Source of the DNA: Paulinella micropora
Taxonomy: Eukaryota > Cercozoa > Imbricatea > Euglyphida
DNA length: 23,479 bases
Direction: 5' to 3'
Assembly (NCBI GenBank): GCA_009731375.1
Contig: BJOX01000271.1
Span: 407,157 to 430,635 of the forward strand
The translations under genes were made by a program, and so were the position numbers. Of the stretch, positions 17,072 through 23,479 are shown in pieces. A model generated the notes under the pieces. It was not told the DNA's origin, did not search any database, and saw only the letters and a program-made list of their open reading frames with translations. The first letter of the stretch is position 1, and every line of letters starts with the position of its first letter.

Positions 17072-17094
17072 CTATCTATCTATTTCTCTCTCTC

Positions 17095-17167
<73 letters not shown>

Positions 17168-17204
17168 CACACACGCATAGACCAGAACACGCGTACGCAT
17201 AGGT

Positions 17205-17269
<65 letters not shown>

Positions 17270-17303
17270 ATATCTATCTATCTATCTATCTATCTATGTA
17301 TCC
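17069..17303. repeat. (TC)n, (CA)n and (TATC)n compound microsatellite
   Basis: TATC, TC (17083-17133), CA (17134-17174), about 30 unique bases, then TATC (17206-17300). Confidence 0.95.
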
Positions 17304-17330
17304 TGGGTGAATGATATAAACACTGCAGCA

Positions 17331-17416
17331 AATTATAACACACATGGAAAGTGGTAATGAAGGAAGAATAATAACTCATACATAAAGACCGTTAGGTGTG
17401 GCCTTCGGATAAAAGT
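17331..17416 (+). repeat. Dispersed repeat family R, copy 2
   Basis: AACACACATGGAAAGTGG and the A-rich part end in GTTAGGTGTGGCCTTCGGAT then AAAAGTC. The copy breaks off into (ATC)n/(ATT)n before the small stem. The first part resembles the copy at 20621 (ATAACACATGAATAGAAAGTG). Confidence 0.72.
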
Positions 17417-17421
17417 CATCA

Positions 17422-17512
<91 letters not shown>
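17417..17512. repeat. (ATT)n microsatellite
   Basis: ATC then ATT triplets between family R copy 2 and the head of SINE copy 4. Confidence 0.96.
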
Positions 17513-17513
17513 G

Positions 17514-17780
17514 GACACCGTGATAGCCCAGTGGTCAAGTTCTACCATCTGGGCCCTGTCGCCAGTTCGATTCCCGTCGGTGCCACCAGTATTTTCATTG
17601 AACATACCGGTCTATTTCTGGACCAGTATTTTCATTGAACATACCGGCCCGTCTGGAAGTGTTGGAACTGCCCTTGCGGGGGTGTCATTAGAGCTTATCG
17701 TCAATTCTTCGTACTCCCCTCACGGGTGAGACGATGGAGGCGCATGTGCAGAAATGCATCAGCCATTGACAGAGAAGCAC
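17514..17780 (+). mobile_element. tRNA-derived SINE, copy 4 (37-bp duplication subtype)
   Basis: Plus-strand copy of 267 bp with head GACACCG, box A TAGCCCAGTGG, box B AGTTCGATTCC, acceptor end CGGTGCCACCA and tail (TAT)n. It carries the same CCAGTATTTTCATTG duplication as copy 3, and the two look identical over their length in inverted orientation. The short open frames over it (starting MDTVIAQWSSSTIW) are translations of a SINE, not a gene. Confidence 0.92.
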
Positions 17781-17845
<65 letters not shown>

Positions 17846-17849
17846 GCAC

Positions 17850-17891
<42 letters not shown>

Positions 17892-17902
17892 CATTATTAT
17901 TA

Positions 17903-17951
<49 letters not shown>

Positions 17952-17983
17952 GATTATTATTATTATTATTATTATCATCATCA

Positions 17984-18023
<40 letters not shown>

Positions 18024-18040
18024 TATCATTATTATTATTA

Positions 18041-18120
<80 letters not shown>

Positions 18121-18121
18121 G
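17781..18121. repeat. (ATT)n tail/microsatellite, about 340 bp
   Basis: Uninterrupted ATT-type array with AGCACTATT at about 17846, which is the last bases of a SINE (AAGCACTATT). It may therefore be the scar of a nearly deleted SINE copy. Confidence 0.93.
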
Positions 18122-18122
18122 T

Positions 18123-18886
18123 GGACACCGTGATAGCCCAGTGGTCAAGTNNNNNNNNNNNNNNNNNNNNNNNNNNNNNNNNNNNNNNNNNNNNNNNNNN
18201 NNNNNNNNNNNNNNNNNNNNNNNNNNNNNNNNNNNNNNNNNNNNNNNNNNNNNNNNNNNNNNNNNNNNNNNNNNNNNNNNNNNNNNNNNNNNNNNNNNNN
18301 NNNNNNNNNNNNNNNNNNNNNNNNNNNNNNNNNNNNNNNNNNNNNNNNNNNNNNNNNNNNNNNNNNNNNNNNNNNNNNNNNNNNNNNNNNNNNNNNNNNN
18401 NNNNNNNNNNNNNNNNNNNNNNNNNNNNNNNNNNNNNNNNNNNNNNNNNNNNNNNNNNNNNNNNNNNNNNNNNNNNNNNNNNNNNNNNNNNNNNNNNNNN
18501 NNNNNNNNNNNNNNNNNNNNNNNNNNNNNNNNNNNNNNNNNNNNNNNNNNNNNNNNNNNNNNNNNNNNNNNNNNNNNNNNNNNNNNNNNNNNNNNNNNNN
18601 NNNNNNNNNNNNNNNNNNNNNNNNNNNNNNNNNNNNNNNNNNNNNNNNNNNNNNNNNNNNNNNNNNNNNNNNNNNNNNNNNNNNNNNNNNNNNNNNNNNN
18701 NNNNNNNNNNNNNNNNNNNNNNNNNNNNNNNNNNNNNNNNNNNNNNNNNNNNNNNNNNNNNNNNNNNNNNNNNNNNNNNNNNNNNNNNNNNNNNNNNNNN
18801 NNNNNNNNNNNNNNNNGTACTCCCCTCACGGGTGAGACGATGGAGGCGCATGTGCAGAAATGCATCAGCCATTGACAGAGAAGCAC
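18123..18886 (+). mobile_element. tRNA-derived SINE copy 5 (and possibly more) interrupted by a gap
   Basis: GACACCGTGATAGCCCAGTG with GTCAAGT (18123-18150) is a SINE head. GTACTCCCCTCACGGGTGAG to GAGAAGCAC (18817-18886) is a SINE end in the same orientation. The 666-N gap between them is larger than the missing 160-200 bp of one element. Either two or more head-to-tail SINEs with an ATT array are hidden, or the gap length is only an estimate. Confidence 0.85.
18151..18816. other. Assembly gap (666 N)
   Basis: The largest gap, bounded on both sides by SINE sequence, so most likely caused by identical SINE/ATT repeats. Confidence 0.97.
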
Positions 18887-18943
<57 letters not shown>

Positions 18944-18956
18944 CATCATCATCATC
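18887..18956. repeat. (ATT)n and (ATC)n tail
   Basis: Tail of the last SINE copy, ending in five ATC units. Confidence 0.94.
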
Positions 18957-19165
18957 CTTGGAAAGACCCCTGCGCGTGTACACATTTTTATAATAGTCTC
19001 GAGGTTCTTTTCTTGTCACCAACACGCATGAAAATTAACTTACAAACGATTTAGCAGGCCTATATGCTAGCGCTAGCCCTGTCGGTCAGCGTCTAACAAC
19101 TATTTAACCCTTCTATCTATCTATCTGACCTTGTTGTAAAACGCTTGTGTGTTTTCTGCATGAAG

Positions 19166-19210
<45 letters not shown>

Positions 19211-19416
19211 GTCTATCCATCTATATCCTGGATCGCGTCCAATTTCGGACAAGGCGTCCAAAAATGGAGGGCTCATTCGGACGTGAAGTTGTCCACATTT
19301 AAGGGTGAAAAGCGGTAGTTTGCTGGGCTCAACATGACTGTACGCGTTCATTATTGGACACTGCGTGCAAATATTGGACGCGCAGGGTGAGGGTCAAGCA
19401 GGAACGGTCGGTCAGC
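18957..19416. other. Mostly unique sequence with a (TATC)n insert
   Basis: Low-repeat sequence interrupted by TATC at 19167-19210. CGGTCAGCG occurs at about 19083 and 19409. Short related motifs, GTCCAATTTCGGAC, TATTGGACACTGCG and ATATTGGACGCGC, occur between 19238 and 19382. No open reading frame with protein character is visible. The right end runs into the minisatellite. Confidence 0.55.
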
Positions 19417-20125
19417 GGGCTACACATGCTAGCTCTAAGCCTAACCCAACTACCTAACTGGCTACACATGCTAGCTACACATGCTAGCTCTAGGCTTTGT
19501 CTCTAAGCCTAACACAACTACCTAACGGGCTACACATGCTAGCTACACGTGCTAGCTCTAGGCTTTGTCTCTAAGCCTAACCCAACTACCTAACGGGCTA
19601 CGCATGCTAGCTCTAGGCCTGTCTCTCAAGCCTAACCCAACTACCTAACGGGCTACACATGCTAGCTCAAGGCTTGTCTCTAAGCCTAACACAACTACCT
19701 AACTGGCTACACATGCTAGCTACACATGCTAGCTCTAGGCTTTGTCTCTAAGCCTAACACAACTACCTAACGGGCTACACATGCTAGCTACACGTGCTCT
19801 AGGCTTTGTCTCTAAGCCTAACCCAACTACCTAACGGGCTACGCATGCTAGCTCTAGGCCTGTCTCTCAAGCCTAACCCAACTACCTAACGGGCTACACA
19901 TGCTAGCTCTAGGCTTTGTCTCTAAGCCTAACACAACTACCTAACGGGCTACACATGCTAGCTACACATGCTAGCTCTAGGCTTTGTCTCTCAAGCCTAA
20001 CCCAACTACCTAACGGGCTACATATGCTAGCTACACATGCTAGCTCTAGGCTTTGTCTCTAAGCCTAACCCAACTACCTAACGGGCTACGCATGCAAGCT
20101 CTAGGCCTGTTTCGAAGCCTAAAGT
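19417..20125. repeat. Minisatellite with 245-bp higher-order period
   Basis: About ten units of 55-70 bp, built from GGGCTACACATGCTAGCT, CTAGGCTTTGTCTCTAAGCC and TAACCCAACTACCTAAC. Some units carry an extra ACACATGCTAGCT. Rare variants (CTAACTGG, ACACGTGC, ACGCATGC, GGCCTGTCTCTCAAG) recur in the same order 245 bp apart (CTAACTGG at about 19454 and 19699), so a block of four units was itself duplicated. Each GCTAGC is a six-base palindrome. It is not telomeric: CTAACCC occurs only once per unit. Confidence 0.93.
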
Positions 20126-20193
20126 GGCAGATAAGGTAACTTCAGTGGCATTAGTGACACCAACGCCACCCCAGACTAATGACATAATTCAAG
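20126..20193. other. Short unique spacer
   Basis: AAGTGGCAGATAAGG onward; no feature recognised. Confidence 0.5.
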
Positions 20194-20319
<126 letters not shown>

Positions 20320-20360
20320 CCTATTAATACAGTGTCACTCAGCGGTAGACTTGAGTCATC

Positions 20361-20383
20361 TTTTATTATTATTATTATTATTA

Positions 20384-20450
<67 letters not shown>

Positions 20451-20462
20451 TATTATTATTCT
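20361..20462. repeat. (ATT)n microsatellite
   Basis: About 33 ATT units with two variants. No SINE head or end is attached to it. Confidence 0.96.
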
Positions 20463-20508
20463 CTAACCCCATCCCTAACTTGACGTGAGAGGTGTGCACA
20501 GTACCTCT

Positions 20509-20539
20509 ACATACATACATACATACATACATACATACA

Positions 20540-20610
<71 letters not shown>

Positions 20611-20612
20611 AA
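20509..20612. repeat. (TACA)n and (GA)n microsatellites
   Basis: TACA (20510-20540), then GA (20543-20610) with one ACAG interruption. Confidence 0.96.
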
Positions 20613-20620
20613 CAACAAGC

Positions 20621-20730
20621 ATTATAACACATGAATAGAAAGTGAAAATAAATGTGAAGAATGATAACAAATCAATAACTTTACGTTAGGTGTGGCCTGC
20701 GGATAAGAGCCCTTGGGAGGGCCCTCGAAG
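20621..20730 (+). repeat. Dispersed repeat family R, copy 3
   Basis: ATAACACATGAATAGAAAGTG, an A-rich middle, then GTTAGGTGTGGCCTGCGGAT and AAGAGCCCTTGGGAGGGCCC. The GCCCT..AGGGC stem is intact and only the loop differs (TGGG against TGAG). A (TC)n array follows, as TATC does in copy 1. Confidence 0.75.
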
Positions 20731-20749
20731 AATCAAAACTCAAGCCAGA

Positions 20750-20751
20750 AG

Positions 20752-20803
<52 letters not shown>

Positions 20804-20872
20804 CCTCCCTCTCTCTCTCTCTCTCTCCCTCCCTCCCTCCCTCCATCCCCCCCCTCCCCCCCCTCTCTCTCT
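20750..20872. repeat. (TC)n, (CCCT)n and C-rich pyrimidine tract
   Basis: About 120 bp of nearly pure pyrimidine on the plus strand, ending in CCCCCCCCTCCCCCCCCTC, ahead of the first exon J echo. Confidence 0.95.
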
Positions 20873-20892
20873 CCATATATATGTCTATACAG

Positions 20893-21877
20893 GTCCATCT
20901 CTATTCTTTGCCTATCTCTTGTTCCTGTTGGGTTGTTCTTCTATGCTGGCCTATGTCATCAACTTAAAATATATATTCGTATATATACAATGTATTTATA
21001 CATATAATACTATATACAATTCTACATATAGGTCCGTCTCGGTTCTTTGCCTATCTGTTGTTCCTGCTGGGTTGTTCTTCTATGCTGGCCTATGTCTTTA
21101 ACTTCAAATAGATATAGACATATATACACATATATACATATATATAGGTCCATTTCTATTCTTTGCCTATCCGTTGTTCTTGCTGGGTTGTTCTTCTATG
21201 CTGGCCTATGTCTTCAATGTCAAAGAAACATACACACATATACACATATATACATATATATAGGTCCATTTCTATTCTCTGCCTATTTCTTGTTCCTTCT
21301 TGGTTGTTGCTCTATGCTGGCCTATGTCCTCAACCTCAAAAAATATATACTCATATATACACATATATACATATATATAGGTCCATTTCTATTCTTTACC
21401 TATTTGTTGTTCCTGCTGGCTTGTTCCTCTATGCTGGCCTATGTCCTCGACCTCAAATACATATACACATATATACACATATATACAATTATTATACATA
21501 GGTCCATCTCGATTCTCTGCCTATCTGTTGCACTTCAAATATATATACATATGTATAATATATTAATAAATACAGGTCTATTGGGTTCTTAGCCTATCTC
21601 TTGTTCCTGTTGGGTTGTTGCTCTATGCTGGCCTCTGTCATCAACCTCAAATATATATTCATATGTACAATATGTATATATACACATAATGTTATACGCC
21701 ATGTTATATATAGATCCATTTCGATTCTTTGCCTATCTCTTGTTCCTGCTGGCCTATATCCTCTCCATCTCGATTCTCTGTTTTTATATACATTTCGATT
21801 CTTTGCCTGTCTCTTGTTCCTGCTGGCCTATATCGTCTCCATCTTGATTCTCTGTTTTTATATACAGTCTTACATGC
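20893..21877 (+). repeat. Tandem 5' echoes of exon J (eight clear copies plus fragments)
   Basis: Units of about 115-140 bp. Each has an acceptor-like ATAG or ACAG and then GTCCATTTCTATTCTTTGCC, mostly continuing to TATGCTGGCCTATGTCNTCAA; the sixth is shorter. AT-rich TATACA sequence follows each. Starts are at 20893, 21032, 21148, 21264, 21381, 21502, 21576 and 21714. Fragments at about 21768-21865 are shuffled. In frame most read LFFAYLLFLLGCSSMLAYV. All lack the final NMLKQI part and a donor. Confidence 0.88.
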
Positions 21878-21879
21878 AG

Positions 21880-21973
21880 GTGCATCTCGGTTCTTCGCCT
21901 ACCTCTTGTCTCTTCTTGGTTGTTGCTCTATGCTGGCCTATGTCCTCAATCTCAACATGCTCAAACAAATCAG
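21880..21973 (+). CDS. Exon J, hydrophobic segment, membrane protein (placement unknown)
   Basis: Seen: 94 bp between acceptor ATGCAG (to 21879) and donor GTATAC (21974). Two leading bases, then 30 codons, ASRFFAYLLSLLGCCSMLAY and VLNLNMLKQI, then AG of a split codon. One transmembrane helix is followed by a polar end. The frame is chosen because it is conserved in the upstream echoes and matches exon K in phase. Exon L ends in phase 0 but J needs one base before it, so at least one exon between them is unseen or J belongs to another gene. I do not recognise a specific family. It may be the first helix of a further HTTM copy, since SRFFAY..SLLG resembles the SFRCFVALLG of exon E. Confidence 0.5.
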
Positions 21974-22009
21974 GTATACATGTATATACTGTATATATGT
22001 GTATATATG

Positions 22010-22041
<32 letters not shown>

Positions 22042-22121
22042 TGTATGTGTGTGTGTGTGTGCATGTATGTATGTATGTATGTATGTATGTATGTATGTAT
22101 GTATGTATGTATGTATGTATG
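21974..22121. repeat. (GTAT)n and (GT)n microsatellite after exon J donor
   Basis: GTATACATGTATATAC, then GTAT units with a GTGTGTGTGTG block. Confidence 0.94.
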
Positions 22122-22692
22122 TCCTCAATCTCAACATGGTCAAGCAAATCAGGTATACATTGTATGTATGTATGTGTATATATGTGTGTGTATGTATGTG
22201 TATGTATGTATGTATGTATGTGTGTGTGTGTATGTATGTATGTATGTATGTATGTATGTATGTATGTATGTATGTATGTATGTCCTCAATCTCAACATGC
22301 TCAAGCAAATCAGGTATACATTGTATGTATGTATGTGTATATATGTGTGTGTATGTATGTGTATGTATGTATGTATGTATGTATGTATGTATGTATGTAT
22401 GTGCCTATGTCCTCAATCTCAACATGCTCAAGCAAATCAGGTATACATTGTATGTATGTATGTGTATATCTGTATGTATGTATGTGTGTCTGTATGTGTA
22501 TGTATGTATGTATGTATGTATGTATGTATGTTTGTATGTATGTCCTCAATCTCAACATGCTCAAGCAAATCAGGTATACATGGTATGTATGTATGTGTAT
22601 ATATATGTGTGTATGTATGTGTGTATCTATGTGTATGTATGTATGTGTGTATGTATGTATGTCCTCAATCTCAACATGCTCAAGCAATTCAG
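22122..22692 (+). repeat. Five tandem 3' echoes of exon J with GTAT spacers
   Basis: GTCCTCAATCTCAACATGCT then CAAGCAAATCAG and GTATACATTG recurs with exon ends at 22152, 22313, 22440, 22573 and 22692, a period of about 120-160 bp. Every copy keeps the CAG and GTATAC donor. Differences are single bases (ATGGTC, AATTCAG). The third copy also has GCCTAT before it, so it reaches further into the exon. The intact exon's AAACAAATC differs from the CAAGCAAATC shared by all echoes. Confidence 0.92.
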
Positions 22693-22814
22693 GTATACAT
22701 TGTATGGATGTATGTGTGTATATGTGTATGTAAGTATGTATGTATGTGTATGTGTGTGTGTATGTATGTATGTATGTATGTATGTGTGTATGTATGTATG
22801 TGTGTATGTTTGTT
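22693..22814. repeat. (GTAT)n microsatellite
   Basis: GTAT/GTGT units up to the acceptor of exon K. Confidence 0.94.
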
Positions 22815-22816
22815 AG

Positions 22817-22866
22817 TCTGGCTACCGTTGCTAGTCCACTCCCGTTGGTGTTCTCTGCCTTTAAAG
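22817..22866 (+). CDS. Exon K, follows exon J
   Basis: Seen: 50 bp between acceptor TTAG (to 22816) and donor GTAATA (22867). The leading T completes AGT, Ser, with exon J; 16 codons read LATVASPLPLVFSAFK, with one base left over. The phase matches J exactly. The peptide is moderately hydrophobic and I do not recognise a motif. Three 3' echoes follow. The next exon would lie beyond or near the right edge. Confidence 0.48.
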
Positions 22867-22886
22867 GTAATAATACGTGTGCTGCT

Positions 22887-22917
<31 letters not shown>

Positions 22918-22963
22918 ACGGTGTTCTCTGCCTTTAAAGGTGATATACGCGTGCTGATGATGC

Positions 22964-23001
<38 letters not shown>

Positions 23002-23033
23002 TTCTCTGCGTTTAAAGGTAATATAAGTGTGCT

Positions 23034-23064
<31 letters not shown>

Positions 23065-23150
23065 ACGATGATATTCTCTGCCTTTAAAGGTAATAATACG
23101 TGTGGTGCTGCTGCTGCTGCTGATGTTGATGATGATGATGATGATGATGA
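22867..23150 (+). repeat. Three 3' echoes of exon K with (CTG)n/(ATG)n spacers
   Basis: TTCTCTGCCTTTAAAG followed by GTGATA, GTAATA and GTAATA recurs with exon ends at about 22939, 23017 and 23090 (the second has GCGTTTAAAG). Spacers are GCTGCTGCT and GATGATGAT triplets. All copies keep the AAAG/GT donor, as with exon J. Confidence 0.9.
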
Positions 23151-23218
23151 TTCAAATATCTAGTTCATGAGACCTTCTCGAATGCATTCTTCTTGCAAGC
23201 ACTAGACAAGGAACGATG

Positions 23219-23240
23219 AATTTATCATTATTATTATCAC

Positions 23241-23286
<46 letters not shown>
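23219..23286. repeat. (ATT)n microsatellite
   Basis: TTATTATCAC then about 16 ATT units. On the minus strand it would be the AAT tail of the sequence to its right. Confidence 0.95.
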
Positions 23287-23287
<1 letters not shown>

Positions 23288-23479
23288 TGGAGGGGTGCAC
23301 AAGATGGCACTCCATGGGAAGAGGAGGTGGTTGGGCCTCTCCCCACGAAGGTGACCGCTTGGGGAGGGCGGTCACCGGGATATGCGCAACTCTCAACTGG
23401 GCATTTACTCGGTAGGGGTTCGGCCAGGCAGGTTGTGGGGTTGTCTGTTGGATTGTTGGTTGGCTCGTTTTTCTTGGCT
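23287..23479. repeat. Possible edge of another dispersed repeat, with a stem-loop
   Basis: GC-rich non-coding sequence following (ATT)n. GGTGACCGC (23350-23358) pairs perfectly with GCGGTCACC (23368-23376) around a 9-base loop. It has the texture of a dispersed element with an ATT-side tail, but only one copy is in view. Confidence 0.4.

Noticed and set aside
16463-17729. Short conserved 'protein' MDTVIAQWSSSTIW... found several times
   Set aside because: It is the translation of the tRNA-derived SINE head and body. Conservation reflects recent copies of the element.
17688-19025. 445-codon minus-strand open frame
   Set aside because: Passes through 666 N and ATT arrays, and its recognisable parts are SINE sequence.
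19417-20125. Telomeric repeat array (CTAACCC present)
   Set aside because: CTAACCC occurs once per 55-70-bp unit and is often CTAACAC; there is no short-period telomere motif.
22122-22692. CRISPR-like array (about 38-bp repeat, 80-120-bp spacers)
   Set aside because: Spacers are all GTAT microsatellite and the repeats are the 3' end of exon J with its donor.
21601-23163. 520-codon open frame
   Set aside because: It runs through GTAT arrays (MYVCMYVC) and exon echoes in a frame different from the conserved membrane-helix frame of exon J. Open by virtue of stop-free repeats.

Overview
This is nuclear DNA of a eukaryote, most likely a microbial alga or protist; the species cannot be named from sequence alone. 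It has no compact bacterial-style genes. What it has is short GT-AG exons in a sea of microsatellites: TATC, TATATC, GTAT, TTA, TTG, TTC, TC and TA arrays make up well over half of the window. It also holds tRNA-derived SINEs with (ATT)n tails, other dispersed repeats, a higher-order minisatellite and four assembly gaps (3040-3126, 8156-8165, 15989-15998, 18151-18816). Nearly all long open frames are microsatellite translations ([25 protein letters not shown]) and are not genes.

Reading the non-repetitive islands between arrays reveals a chain of plus-strand exons of 23-117 bp. Their splice phases fit each other and their peptides look like an HTTM-domain membrane protein (vitamin K-dependent gamma-carboxylase-like family). 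Exons at 449-515, 2803-2877, 4068-4122, 4193-4215 and 6019-6123 encode the C-terminal half of such a domain (motifs SGIDKLQCPSW, NPLARD, LEILFLP, GMHLGILFVINFTDLSLGVL). Exons at 9305-9359, 10852-10968, 12332-12391, 13047-13132 and 15064-15124 encode the N-terminal half (EGMLPDA, NR joined to NVFISNPGLPYVGWLLLA). The C-terminal half lies upstream of the N-terminal half. The simplest reading is two tandem paralogues: the end of gene 1 and the beginning of gene 2. Two more exons (21880-21973, 22817-22866) encode another hydrophobic segment of unknown placement.

The most striking feature is the treatment of these exons. Around nearly every one there are tandem partial copies, called 'exon echoes' here. 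Copies of the acceptor plus the 5' part of the exon lie upstream. Copies of the 3' part plus the donor lie downstream. Microsatellite separates them. Exons 449-515, 6019-6123, 9305-9359, 10852-10968, 13047-13132 and 21880-21973 all show both sides. This polarity is what repeated tandem duplication across exon-intron borders would leave, and it fills the introns with decoy splice sites.

Layout: 1-1670, exon 0 with echoes and two direct copies of a 450-bp repeat (family X). 1670-6130, the rest of gene 1, including a TIR-bounded poly(A)/gap element and a pair of hairpins. 6130-7990, TATC arrays, exon D echoes and a 546-bp-period repeat (family Y, also present inverted at 15243-15850). 7990-15124, gene 2 exons. 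15125-18960, family Y, SINEs in both orientations and a large gap. 18957-20125, unique sequence, then a minisatellite with a 245-bp higher-order period. 20190-23150, microsatellites and the last two exons with their echoes. 23150-23479, the edge of another dispersed repeat.
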